A stretch of DNA of 64,000 nt from Prevotella sp. UBA2754 (GTDB taxonomy: Bacteria > Bacteroidota > Bacteroidia > Bacteroidales > Bacteroidaceae): assembly GCA_002353295.1 (NCBI GenBank), contig DEJG01000019.1:133225-197224 (forward strand), written 5' to 3'. A model generated the notes under the pieces. The model saw only the letters and a program-made list of their open reading frames with translations. It was not told where the DNA came from and did not search any database. Shown here in pieces: positions 34,166-42,885 of the stretch. Positions within the stretch are counted from its first letter, which is position 1. The number at the start of each line of letters is the position of its first letter. Position numbers and translations under genes: made by a program.

Positions 34166-35152
34166 ATGGACGAAAAGATAATCAAAAGGCATGTGGTTGG
34201 TATTGACATTAGTACCGAGTTGACCACGTATGCTATTGTAGATATACAAGGTGGCATATTGGCTAAGGAAAGTTTTTCAACATCCGACTATTCCAATGTT
34301 AATGAGTATGTCTCAGTGTTAAGTGATAAGATCGTGATGATGGTAGAGCAGAATGGCGGCTACGAGACGATACGCTCAGTAGGCGTGAGTGCTCCGAGCG
34401 GCAATTTCTTAACGGGCAGCATGGAGAATGCGTCCAATATGCCATGGAAGGGGCATGTCCCTTTGGCCGCTATGTTGCGCGATCGCTTAGGACTGGCTGT
34501 GGCACTGGGTAATGATGCCCATGTGACAGCTGTTGGAGAGAAGACTTTCGGTGCTGCTCGTGGCTTGAGTGATTTCGTGATTGTGTCCATCAGCAGTCAT
34601 GGCGGTGTGGGCAGTTGCATCTATATGGATGGACGTGTTCATCTGGGTTCTGAAGGTTTTGCCGGGGAGTTCGGTCACATGTGTCTGGTGCAAAACGGTC
34701 GTCAGTGCAGTTGTGGGCATAAAGGGTGTGTAGAGGAATATACCTCAGCTCGTGGCCTGGTGAAGACCGTTCAGGAGATCATGAGTGAATCGGGTAATTC
34801 CAGTATCTTGAGCAACTCCGACAATCTGAGCATTAAAGTCATTGCCGATGCCTGTGAACAGGGTGATGAGGTGGCTATCGAGGCATTTCATCGCACAGGT
34901 CAGTATCTGGGAATGGCCCTGGGCACCTATGCATCGCTCATCGATCCTGAGGCTATTATCCTGACTGGCGACTTGGTGTCACATAGCAAATGGCTGATGG
35001 ATGACATGAGAGCTTCTTTCCAAGCTCATGTGTTCCAGAATCTGAGAGGCAAAATCGATCTTCTGATTTCTCCGCTCAACAATAATGAACGCGATCTGCT
35101 CGGTGCCAGTGCGTTGGCATGGGAGGTAAAAGAATATTCTTTGTTTAAATAA
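34166..35152 (+). CDS. ROK-family sugar kinase paralogue 2
   Basis: A 328-residue ROK kinase, likely phosphorylating a hexose such as glucose or an N-acyl sugar. Catalytic Asp117 (GNDAH), zinc motif CSCGHKGCVEEY and GEFGHMC are present. The N-terminal phosphate loop is DISTELTT rather than DIGGT, as in the other two copies. Tandem paralogue lying between copies 1 and 3 with gaps of 12 and 39 bases. Confidence 0.9.
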   Translation: MDEKIIKRHVVGIDISTELTTYAIVDIQGGILAKESFSTSDYSNVNEYVSVLSDKIVMMVEQNGGYETIRSVGVSAPSGNFLTGSMENASNMPWKGHVPLAAMLRDRLGLAVALGNDAHVTAVGEKTFGAARGLSDFVIVSISSHGGVGSCIYMDGRVHLGSEGFAGEFGHMCLVQNGRQCSCGHKGCVEEYTSARGLVKTVQEIMSESGNSSILSNSDNLSIKVIADACEQGDEVAIEAFHRTGQYLGMALGTYASLIDPEAIILTGDLVSHSKWLMDDMRASFQAHVFQNLRGKIDLLISPLNNNERDLLGASALAWEVKEYSLFK

Positions 35153-35191
35153 TCATCATTCATTTTAATTAACTATATTATTCATTCATTC

Positions 35192-36172
35192 ATGGGAGAA
35201 GATAATATTAAAACTCGAGTCGTGGGTGTCGACATTAGTAATGAGTCGACCACTTATGCCATTGTTGACATCCGAGGAAACATTATCGCAGAAAGTAGTT
35301 TTGTGACTACAGACTATTTGGACATCAACAATTTTATATCTCATCTTGCCGATGCGATTGTAGAGTTGGTGGAAGCTAATGGAGGTTATGAGAAGATCCG
35401 GTCGGTGGGCATCAGTTCACCAAGTGCCAGTTTTATCACGGGCAGTATCGTGAATGCTCCTAACCTGCCGTGGAAGGGTGTTATTCCTGTCGCTGCCATG
35501 CTTCGCGACCGTCTGGGTCTTGCTGTGGCAATGGCCAATGATGCTCATATCTCTGCGTTGGGTGAGCATGCCTTCGGGTCGGCTCATGGTATGAAAGATT
35601 TTATTGTCATCAATCTGGGTGTCGGTCTGGGCAGTTGCTTCTTCTCTGCAGGTCGTGAGCATCAGGGCTTTGAAGGCTTTGCCGGTGAGGTGGGCCATAC
35701 CACTATAGTGGAGGGTGGTCGCCGTTGTGGCTGTGGCAAGGAGGGTTGCCTGGAAGCTTATTGTGGTGCCAAGGGTATTGTGCGGACGGCAGAAGAATTG
35801 ATGGCGGAGTCCGATGAACCGTCACTGATGAGAAACTTGCCGAAATTGACGCCACGAACGATTAAGGAGTGCTGTGACCAGGGTGATCAGATGGCTATCG
35901 AAGTATATCGCCGTACAGGTCATTACTTCGGATTGGGTCTGGCTAACTATGCCAGCATCGTCAATCCTGAGGCCATTATCCTGACAGGAGGCATTTCGCA
36001 TGCTGGCAACTGGTTGATAGAACCTACCCGTGAGTCGTTTGAGAAACATGTCTTCGGCAATATGCGCGGAAGGGTAAAAATATATATATCCAAACTTGAC
36101 GATCGTGAACGCGATGTGTTGGGTGCCAGTGCACTGGCTTGGGAGGTTCCTGAATATTCATTGTTTAAGTAA
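35192..36172 (+). CDS. ROK-family sugar kinase paralogue 3
   Basis: A 326-residue ROK kinase with catalytic Asp117 (ANDAH), zinc motif CGCGKEGCLEAY and GEVGHTT. It is closer in motif wording to paralogue 1 than to 2 (GCGK, GFAGE, GLANYASIVNPEAIILTGG). The stop codon is directly followed by the ATG of the thioesterase gene (TAAATG), so the sugar kinase genes and the menaquinone genes share one transcript. Confidence 0.9.
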   Translation: MGEDNIKTRVVGVDISNESTTYAIVDIRGNIIAESSFVTTDYLDINNFISHLADAIVELVEANGGYEKIRSVGISSPSASFITGSIVNAPNLPWKGVIPVAAMLRDRLGLAVAMANDAHISALGEHAFGSAHGMKDFIVINLGVGLGSCFFSAGREHQGFEGFAGEVGHTTIVEGGRRCGCGKEGCLEAYCGAKGIVRTAEELMAESDEPSLMRNLPKLTPRTIKECCDQGDQMAIEVYRRTGHYFGLGLANYASIVNPEAIILTGGISHAGNWLIEPTRESFEKHVFGNMRGRVKIYISKLDDRERDVLGASALAWEVPEYSLFK

Positions 36173-36586
36173 ATGGACGTAGAACGCATTAATCAAATTA
36201 TCTATAGTAAGCCCAATCTGAGTACCGCCCTTGGGATGGAGTTTATCTCCACTCCCGAGGACGATACATGTATGGCTCGTATGAAAGTGGATGAGCGCAA
36301 TCGCCAGCCTTTCGGATTCCTCAGTGGTGGGGCATCGTTGGCGTTGGCTGAGAATGTGGCAGGGGTGGGCTCCTCTTCTCTGTGTGCCGACTGTGCCTGT
36401 GTGGGCATAGAGGTGAGTGGCAGCCATGTGCAAGCTGTCAGTGAAGGCGACACCGTTACTGCCTATGCCCGCTTGGAGCATCGTGGCAGTACACTGCATG
36501 TGTGGCATGTCGATATCCGTAATTCTGCTGAGGAGCTGATTTCTACGGTTCGAGTAACAAATTATATCATCAAAAATCGTAAATAG
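36173..36586 (+). CDS. menI: Hotdog-fold thioesterase, probable DHNA-CoA thioesterase
   Basis: A 137-residue PaaI/YdiI-type hotdog thioesterase. The catalytic helix NRQPFGFLSGGASLALAEN with its Glu, and VGIEVSGSHVQAVSEGD, match the group that hydrolyses 1,4-dihydroxy-2-naphthoyl-CoA in menaquinone synthesis. The assignment to MenI is strengthened by menF and menD immediately downstream (2 bases to menF). Confidence 0.82.
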   Translation: MDVERINQIIYSKPNLSTALGMEFISTPEDDTCMARMKVDERNRQPFGFLSGGASLALAENVAGVGSSSLCADCACVGIEVSGSHVQAVSEGDTVTAYARLEHRGSTLHVWHVDIRNSAEELISTVRVTNYIIKNRK

Positions 36587-36588
36587 TC

Positions 36589-37611
36589 ATGTCGAGTTTT
36601 GCCCTTTTCCGTATGCCTTATGAACAGGAACATACGCTTATCAAGCAAACATCAGGTGAGCCGCTCGAGTTGAGTTCGTGTATTGAACTGAGGGACAAAT
36701 CGGGTTTTGTGGTGGCTCCCTTTGACCCTTCCGCCTCACTGCCTATCCTCGTTATCCGCCCCGACATCATCAGTCATGAACCCGTATGGGATGAAATCTG
36801 CGATATGCCACAGACAGCCTCTCCCTCTGTGGCTAACGACCCCCGTGCGGACTATCATATCGATTTTTCCAATTTCCATGCCCTTCTGCAGAATGGCGAA
36901 TTCTCGAAATTGGTGCTCTCGCGTAGCATCTTCATTCCTGCCGACAGTGCTGTGCGCCCTGTCGATTTATACAGGCGTGCCTGTGAGTATTATCCACGTA
37001 TGATGATCTGTCTGGTGTCCACCCCCCAGAGTGGCATGTGGCTCATAGCTACTCCCGAAATTCTGTTGTCGGGCAGTGGGATATCGTGGAAAACCGTTGC
37101 ACTGGCGGGTACTATGCCTTTCAGCGATGATGTCCGTTGGAGCGATAAGAACATACAGGAACAGCGCTATGTGGCTACCTATATCATAGAAAAGTTGGAG
37201 ATGTTTTCCCACGCTATCCATGAGACGGGACCTCGCACCATCCGTGCCGGTCATTTGGCACATCTGCGTAGCGATTTCGATTTCGCTTTCCTTCATCCTC
37301 AGATGTTGGGCGACTTGATTCAGATGCTTCATCCCACACCTGCTGTTTGCGGCTTGCCCAAACATAAGGCTCTCCAGTTCATCCTGCACAACGAACACCA
37401 CGACCGCAACTACTACAGTGGTTTTATAGGTCCGTTGCAAGTGGGTGAGGCCACCCATCTCTTCGTCACCCTGCGTTGCATGCAGCTTTTCACCAATGGC
37501 TATCGGTTGTATGCGGGTGGTGGCATCCTCATCGACAGTCAGGAGGAACAGGAGTGGCAGGAGACGGAAATCAAACTCGATACCATGCGGCGTGTGATTG
37601 AGACAGAATAA
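36589..37611 (+). CDS. menF: Isochorismate synthase
   Basis: A 340-residue chorismate-using enzyme converting chorismate to isochorismate, the entry to menaquinone synthesis. C-terminal chorismate-binding motifs are present: ATPEILLSGSG, VALAGTMPF, KNIQEQRYV, and YYSGFIGPLQ followed by an LFVTLRCMQL strand. Shorter than E. coli MenF (431), as common in Bacteroidota. Followed by menD after 28 bases. Confidence 0.9.
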   Translation: MSSFALFRMPYEQEHTLIKQTSGEPLELSSCIELRDKSGFVVAPFDPSASLPILVIRPDIISHEPVWDEICDMPQTASPSVANDPRADYHIDFSNFHALLQNGEFSKLVLSRSIFIPADSAVRPVDLYRRACEYYPRMMICLVSTPQSGMWLIATPEILLSGSGISWKTVALAGTMPFSDDVRWSDKNIQEQRYVATYIIEKLEMFSHAIHETGPRTIRAGHLAHLRSDFDFAFLHPQMLGDLIQMLHPTPAVCGLPKHKALQFILHNEHHDRNYYSGFIGPLQVGEATHLFVTLRCMQLFTNGYRLYAGGGILIDSQEEQEWQETEIKLDTMRRVIETE

Positions 37612-37639
37612 CGTTTTTAGACATAATAACAGATGAGGG

Positions 37640-39223
37640 ATGTATAGCAACAAAGAGAATGTCAATATACTAACGGCCTTGTTGGTGGCACATGGCATAC
37701 GTCATGCGGTGGTGTGTCCGGGCAGTCGCAATTCTGCCATTGTCCACAACCTCAACGAGTGTCCTCATATCCAGTGCTACCCTGTCACCGATGAGCGCTC
37801 AGCGGGTTTCTATGCTCTGGGCATGACGCAAGCCACCGGTGAGCCCGTAGTGGTGTGTGTCACCAGTGGTACGGCACTGCTCAACCTCTATCCTGCCGTT
37901 GCTGAGGCTTACTATCAGCACCGTCCGTTGGTGGTGGTTTCTGCCGACCGACCCCCTCAGTGGATTGACCAGCTCGACGGACAGACATTGCCGCAACCCG
38001 ATGCGCTCGGTCGCTTCGTTGCGAAGGCGGTATCACTACCCGAACCGCACGATGCCGAATCACAGTGGTATTGCAATCGCTTGGTCAACGAGGCGCTCAT
38101 TGTTCGCCATGCCCCTGTTCACATCAATGTCCCCATCAGCGAACCCCTCTTTGAATACTCCGTTCCCGCATTGCCCGACGAACGGAAGATAGAACTGTTG
38201 CCTGCCGATATGCCCAATACCACGCTGAGTCATGTGTTACGCATGTTCATGCAGTCGAAGCGTCCGATGCTCATCACCGGTCAGCCCATGAACCCCAATC
38301 TCGACGAAGCTGTCTATCTCGTGCAGGATGACGACCGGTATGTTCCTGATTTTGTGCTGTATATTGGCGATTCCATTGTCAGCAAGCGTGTAAAACGCTT
38401 CCTGCGCAAAGCCAAGGAAACATGGGCAGTCAACTGGACAGGTGAGGTCAACGACACCTTCCAGAATCTCACCCACGTCATACAGGGCGATGGTGAAGTG
38501 TTGGCCGACCAAATCCGTTTCATGCTCGAAGGTCAACCTCATCCCTTCGTTCAACTATGGGATGAATTGTTGTCAAAAGTACGCCAGCATCGCGACACGT
38601 ACCAACCCGCCTACTCCCAAATGTCCGCCGTAAAATACCTGGAAGGTTCAAACTTTCAACTCTCAACTCCCAACTCTCAACTCCCATCCTTCCACTACGC
38701 CAACAGCACCTCCATCCGCTTGGCGAACATCTACGCCGACCACTATTGCTACTGCAACCGTGGCGTCAATGGCATTGAGGGCTCACTCTCTACAGCAGCA
38801 GGCTTTTCCTGTATCGTCAACGACATGGTTGTTTGTGTCATTGGCGACCTCAGTTTCTTCTACGATCAGAATGCTCTGTGGAACCAGAACCTGCGTGGCA
38901 ATCTGCGCATCCTCCTGTTGAACAATGGCAAGGGTGGTATCTTCAATATGCTCCGGGGCTTGGAACAGAGTCCTGCTCGCGATAAATATATTGCCGCATC
39001 TCATCAGACGTCAGCCGAGGGCATCTGTCTGCAGAACCACATCACCTATCTCAAGGCCGAGAATCAGGAACAGATGCAGCAAGGCATCGATACCTTGTTG
39101 AAAAAAGACAGCCCTCGTCCCATCCTGTTGGAAGTCTTTACTGATGCAGCAGAAGACGAACGGGTCTTCCGCGAATACTATCGTGACAGTAATATAGTAT
39201 TAATTTCACAAAAACAAATATAA
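37640..39223 (+). CDS. menD: SEPHCHC synthase (MenD), with a repeat inside the gene
   Basis: A 527-residue thiamine-diphosphate enzyme joining isochorismate and 2-oxoglutarate. Motifs: VVCPGSRNSAIV, CVTSGTALLNLYPAVAEAYY, SADRPPQWID, and the ThDP motif GDLSFFYDQNALWN...LLLNNGKGG. At residues about 338-350 an in-frame tandem heptanucleotide repeat encodes FQLSTPNSQLPS in the linker between the middle and C-terminal domains, a site where insertion is probably tolerated. Its stop overlaps the amidohydrolase start by one base. Confidence 0.94.
   Translation: MYSNKENVNILTALLVAHGIRHAVVCPGSRNSAIVHNLNECPHIQCYPVTDERSAGFYALGMTQATGEPVVVCVTSGTALLNLYPAVAEAYYQHRPLVVVSADRPPQWIDQLDGQTLPQPDALGRFVAKAVSLPEPHDAESQWYCNRLVNEALIVRHAPVHINVPISEPLFEYSVPALPDERKIELLPADMPNTTLSHVLRMFMQSKRPMLITGQPMNPNLDEAVYLVQDDDRYVPDFVLYIGDSIVSKRVKRFLRKAKETWAVNWTGEVNDTFQNLTHVIQGDGEVLADQIRFMLEGQPHPFVQLWDELLSKVRQHRDTYQPAYSQMSAVKYLEGSNFQLSTPNSQLPSFHYANSTSIRLANIYADHYCYCNRGVNGIEGSLSTAAGFSCIVNDMVVCVIGDLSFFYDQNALWNQNLRGNLRILLLNNGKGGIFNMLRGLEQSPARDKYIAASHQTSAEGICLQNHITYLKAENQEQMQQGIDTLLKKDSPRPILLEVFTDAAEDERVFREYYRDSNIVLISQKQI
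38654..38688 (+). repeat. Five tandem heptanucleotides inside menD
   Basis: Units TTTCAAC, TCTCAAC, TCCCAAC, TCTCAAC, TCCCATC in a row (35 bases). Low-complexity Ser/Gln/Leu/Pro coding sequence in an otherwise conserved gene. Confidence 0.8.
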
Positions 39224-40860
39224 TGATGAAACAGACAATTATTCTTGGCAACATCATTACGATGGATGAAAAGAGGCCTTTTGCCAAGGCTGCAATAGTA
39301 AAAGACGGTGTATTTGCCTATATCGGCAGTGCAGAAGAAGCAAAAAGGCTCGCCGGTAAGGATACACCGGTGCTGGACTATGGTGGCAACTTTATATACC
39401 CGGGGTTCATAGAATCACACTGTCACGGTCATCTGGCAGGCTATCGCGCCATCGGACAGGCTGACCTGACGAAGGCTGGCTTCACGAACTATCCCAAATA
39501 CCGTGAAATCATCAAGGACTTCATTGCGAAGAATCCACAACGCGACTTCTATCTGGCTGCCGGATGGGTGGAGAATGATGAATACGTCAGCAAAACCTAT
39601 CTGGATGAAATATGTGCTGACAAGCCACTCATCATGCAAACGGGTGGTGGACATTCCTTGCTGCTCAATACAAAGGCGATGGAATGGGCTGGCATCGATG
39701 CGGAGTATGCCAAGAAATGGGGTTACGACCTGGTACACGTAGACAAGAACGGCGACCCCGACGGTTACCTCTGTGAGGGTCCTGTGTTTGAGATCATACC
39801 GAAATTGCCCACTTCGGTGGAGGATATCAAGGAATATCTGCTGGCTTGGCAAGATATCGCCTTCAAGTCAGGCTTTACTGCTGTTGGTGATGCCGGTGTT
39901 GAGGTGGTGCATCGTGATGCTCCTCAGGCCTATTACGAACTGGAACAGGAAGGCAAGTTGAAGTTGCGCACTTATGCATGGATGTATGTGACTGACAATA
40001 TAGCCGACCCCAAGGCCGAGATAGCCCGCATTGCTGCCCAGCGAGCTCAGATGAGTGGAGAGTATTTCCATATCATAGGTCCTAAGGCATTCCTGGATGG
40101 CGTCACCGAGGCGCATACGGGTTGGCAGAACCAAGATTATCTGGATGAGCCTGGCTACCACGGAGCAGAGCGCTTCAACGACCACGACAAGATGGTGCAA
40201 CTGATTGTAGAGGCTGATAAGGAGGGTATGTCCGTACACGTTCATTCTGAGGGCGGTGGTGCTACCCACTATATGCTGGGCTGTATCGAGGATGCAGAGA
40301 AGATCACTGGCAATCTCGACCAGCGCAACGTGTTGGCGCATCTGCATTTCGTCACCGACGAGGATGTGCGTCGTATGGCTGCAACAGGCTCCGTACCGGC
40401 AGTACCGCCGCTGTGGACACCGAAGGCTCCTGGTATGTATGAACAGGAAGTTGGATACGTAGGGCAGGAATTGACAGATCAGGCTTACCCCATCAAGTCG
40501 TTCTTTGATGCAGGTGCAACCACCGTGTTCCATTCCGACTATCCTGTTTCACCGATGATGGATATCAAACTCAGCATTTATACGGCAGAAAAGCGCGACT
40601 ATCCTAAGTTTGTGCTTGGCGGTGTCACCAGTCCGCGTAATATTAAAGAGGCTATCACTCGCGAGCAGTCGCTGCGTGCCATGACCATCAACGTTGCACG
40701 CTTGTTCCATCAAGAGCACCGTCTGGGGTCTATCGAGTTCGGCAAGATTGCCAACATGACCGTTTACGACTGCGACTTCCTGCATGATGACATCGAGAAG
40801 GTGGCTCAGGCCAATATCATTGCCACCATCGTGGATGGTGAGGAAGTATTCAAAGCATAA
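39223..40860 (+). CDS. Metal-dependent amidohydrolase (YtcJ-like, amidohydrolase 3)
   Basis: A 545-residue TIM-barrel metal hydrolase of the amidohydrolase-3 group. It has the N-terminal beta strand and metal motif FIYPGFIESHCHGH, a later HVHSEGGGATHYML, HLHFVTDEDVRR and FHSDYPVSPMMD, and the closing barrel strand NMTVYDCDFL. Substrate is not predictable. The ATG at 39223 overlaps the menD stop; a second ATG follows at 39226. Last gene of the ROK-men operon; its role beside menaquinone genes is unclear. Confidence 0.87.
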   Translation: MMKQTIILGNIITMDEKRPFAKAAIVKDGVFAYIGSAEEAKRLAGKDTPVLDYGGNFIYPGFIESHCHGHLAGYRAIGQADLTKAGFTNYPKYREIIKDFIAKNPQRDFYLAAGWVENDEYVSKTYLDEICADKPLIMQTGGGHSLLLNTKAMEWAGIDAEYAKKWGYDLVHVDKNGDPDGYLCEGPVFEIIPKLPTSVEDIKEYLLAWQDIAFKSGFTAVGDAGVEVVHRDAPQAYYELEQEGKLKLRTYAWMYVTDNIADPKAEIARIAAQRAQMSGEYFHIIGPKAFLDGVTEAHTGWQNQDYLDEPGYHGAERFNDHDKMVQLIVEADKEGMSVHVHSEGGGATHYMLGCIEDAEKITGNLDQRNVLAHLHFVTDEDVRRMAATGSVPAVPPLWTPKAPGMYEQEVGYVGQELTDQAYPIKSFFDAGATTVFHSDYPVSPMMDIKLSIYTAEKRDYPKFVLGGVTSPRNIKEAITREQSLRAMTINVARLFHQEHRLGSIEFGKIANMTVYDCDFLHDDIEKVAQANIIATIVDGEEVFKA

Positions 40861-40864
40861 TACT

Positions 40865-40978
40865 CATGTCAGTTTTAAAACGGACGATAATGAAAAACCG
40901 CTGCAAACGGGCACTGACGAACAGAAACTGGCTATGGCAAAGATGATCCGTAATGGCAAGAAAATGCTGAATAAGTGA
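40865..40978 (+). pseudogene. Short open stretch, possible gene-end relic
   Basis: A frame of 38 codons without its own ATG near the front reads HVSFKTDDNEKPLQTGT followed by DEQKLAMAKMIRNGKKMLNK and a stop. The composition looks protein-like, as for the C-terminus of a lost gene, but no family is recognised. It may equally be chance. Confidence 0.25.
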
Positions 40979-40981
40979 TTT

Positions 40982-42106
40982 CTACTCCAATGTCTTTACT
41001 ACATCCTCTAACAATCGGATGATAGGAAGATGTTGAGGACACATTTCCTCACATTGCCCACATTGAATACACGATGACGCCTTAGCACCGCCAGGGCGCC
41101 ATCCGTAATCATTGCGCGCCTCCTGAAGATTCCCGTACATCTTGTAAGCATTCATCACGGCGAAAATTTCGGGAATATGAATACCCATAGGACAGCCAGG
41201 CGTGCAGTAATGACAGGCAGTGCAGGCAATATTGTCAAAATGCTTGGAGGCACTGACAGCCTGCTCTATAACCTGTTGCTCTTCCACATTCAGCGGTTGG
41301 AAATGTCGCATGAAAGACAGGTTGTCTTCCATCTGCTCCAAGGTTGACATACCACTCAACACCATCATTACGTTAGGCAACGAAGCCACAAAACGGATAG
41401 CCCACGAGGCCGGTGACGCTTGCGGATTGGCATGAAGAAGAATGTCACGAGCCGACTGGGGAGGATTAGCCAGTTTGCCGCCCTTGACAGGTTCCATCAC
41501 TATCACAGGAACACCGTGACGCGAAGCTATCTCATAACACTGACGGGAACAGATGATAGGGTCTTCCCAATCAGTATAGTTAATCTGCAGTTGCACGAAC
41601 TCCGCATCAGGATGGTCGTTGAGCAGTTGCTCAAGACGTTCGGGACTGGAATGGAAGGAGAACCCGTAATGGCGGATAAGCCCCTCAGCCTTCAATTGTT
41701 TCATATACTCCCAGATACCATACCGATTGAAAGTATCATGATTACCCTCATCAATACCATGCAGAAGATAGAAATCAAAGTATCCGGCTCCTGTACGTTC
41801 AAGACTCACGTATATCTCATTTTTTGCTTCTGCCTCGTTTTTGCAGGCAAACGAGGAAGCGTTGAGCTTGTCGGCCAGATAATAACTCTCGCGTGGGTAG
41901 CGATCACAGAGAATGGCTTTGGTAGCCACCTCACTTCCCTCGTAAATGAGGGCAGTGTCAAAATATCTGCCTCCTGCATTGATGTAGGCATCCACCATCT
42001 TCTTGGATAGCTCTAAATCGATGGTTTCAGTACCAGGTATTCTGGGCAGTCGCATCAAACCAAACCCCAATTTAATGCTGTCTTCTATCAAAGCTGTATT
42101 CATCAT
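40982..42106 (-). CDS. Aldo/keto reductase with C-terminal 4Fe-4S ferredoxin domain
   Basis: A 374-residue oxidoreductase. The N-terminal TIM-barrel shows LGFGLMRLP, GGRYFDTALIYEGSE, and YFDFYLLHGI; the C-terminus carries two Cys clusters, CTACHYCTPGCP and CIQCGQCEEMCP, typical of the iron-sulphur aldo/keto reductases of anaerobes. Substrate unknown. A TACCTTTG -7 box at 42298-42291 would give a leader of about 180 bases containing two direct repeats. It marks the left edge of the accessory island. Confidence 0.9.
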   Translation of the reverse strand: MMNTALIEDSIKLGFGLMRLPRIPGTETIDLELSKKMVDAYINAGGRYFDTALIYEGSEVATKAILCDRYPRESYYLADKLNASSFACKNEAEAKNEIYVSLERTGAGYFDFYLLHGIDEGNHDTFNRYGIWEYMKQLKAEGLIRHYGFSFHSSPERLEQLLNDHPDAEFVQLQINYTDWEDPIICSRQCYEIASRHGVPVIVMEPVKGGKLANPPQSARDILLHANPQASPASWAIRFVASLPNVMMVLSGMSTLEQMEDNLSFMRHFQPLNVEEQQVIEQAVSASKHFDNIACTACHYCTPGCPMGIHIPEIFAVMNAYKMYGNLQEARNDYGWRPGGAKASSCIQCGQCEEMCPQHLPIIRLLEDVVKTLE

Positions 42107-42208
42107 TCCGTGAAATCGTATTATAAGTTTGTTAAATATTTTCTCTTGTTTTCTTATTTTCCCTCTCTAAGAGAGAACTGAGGTAAGGCTCTATTTTTTT
42201 TGCTACTA

Positions 42209-42246
42209 TTAATGTTTGCAATTTCCAGACTTAATACTTGCAATTT
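42209..42246. promoter_or_regulatory. Pair of 16-bp direct repeats in reductase leader
   Basis: TTAATGTTTGCAATTT (42209-42224) and TTAATACTTGCAATTT (42231-42246) match at 14 of 16 positions, start to start 22 bases, about two helical turns. They could be a tandem operator for the leftward reductase gene. Confidence 0.4.
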
Positions 42247-42290
42247 TTCTCCTTAATCCCCGTAGTCACACCCCTTTTCGGTTGACAATG

Positions 42291-42298
42291 CAAAGGTA
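42291..42298 (-). promoter_or_regulatory. Candidate -7 box of aldo/keto reductase
   Basis: TACCTTTG on the minus strand. No clear TTTG -33 element at the expected distance; leader would be about 180 bases. Confidence 0.5.
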
Positions 42299-42374
42299 CA
42301 AAAATTTCATGGCCCCACCAAGTTTAGAGGGGTCAGAATTTGCACTTTTGAGCACCAAAATTACAATTTTGCAA

Positions 42375-42543
42375 AAGCGGTAACGGTAACGGTTTCAGTT
42401 AGCGTTACCGCGCTTTCTACTGAAAAATTACTCTATATTATATATTACTATATATATTATTATATATATTATATATATAGTAAAGTTTACACCCACTTTA
42501 TTTTCTCGAAAATTTGAAACTGAAACCGTTACCGTTACCGCTT
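42375..42543. repeat. Palindromic element: 26-bp perfect inverted repeat around an AT-rich core
   Basis: Arms 42375-42400 and 42518-42543 are perfect reverse complements over 26 bases and contain the tandem hexamer CGGTAA-CGGTAA-CGG. Inside lies a second perfect 13-bp inverted repeat (42445-42457 with 42471-42483) made of TA steps. A third piece, CGTTACCGC at 42403-42411, can pair with 42377-42385 as an alternative hairpin. No coding capacity. It may be a miniature transposable element, a protein-binding region or a remnant origin; nothing decides between these. The rest of the gap 42107-42885 holds the reductase leader to the left and a gene relic to the right. Confidence 0.75.
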
Positions 42544-42687
42544 AATAGCAACGCAACATTTTGTCTTTTTCTGTAGGAGGTTGACTCCATTCCTAAAAAT
42601 GTTGACTGCCACAAGTTTTTTGCGCAAATCCTTCCGTTGGAACACGTACCAGGTTCCTGTATCATTGATAAGGCATTGAGCCACTTT
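42535..42687 (-). pseudogene. Gene relic ending in the palindromic element
   Basis: On the minus strand a 50-codon open stretch without a good start reads VAQCLINDTGTWYVFQRKDL and onward as RKKLVAVNIFRNGVNLLQKK before a stop inside the element arm. It looks like the C-terminal end of a real protein. Upstream the same frame has stops at 42690 and 42723 and a triplicated CCTACAT motif. I do not recognise the family with certainty. The relic shows that a gene was lost here when or after the island formed. Confidence 0.4.
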
Positions 42688-42845
42688 CTATGTAGGCATG
42701 TAGGCTATGTAGGCAAATTTTTAAAAATTCTGTATGTAGTGTACCTCTGAAAGTTGAGAATATGAAACATACGAAACTTGAAAAATTCAGCGTTCAAAAC
42801 AGCGTTCAGAATTCAATGTCCAAAGTAAAAATTCCTCCCAATTCC

Positions 42846-42876
42846 TTTGCAGATTAGCATAAAGTTAGTAACTTTG
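42846..42876 (+). promoter_or_regulatory. Consensus promoter of helicase-NUDIX operon
   Basis: TTTG (42846-42849), 19-base spacer, TAACTTTG (42869-42876), ending 9 bases before ATG 42886; the leader is only a few bases. Confidence 0.8.
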
Positions 42877-42885
42877 TGACGGATT

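Noticed and set aside
42421..42490. AT-rich hairpin read as a transcription terminator
   Set aside because: The stem has no GC pairs near the loop and no gene ends into it; it is better explained as the core of the palindromic element.
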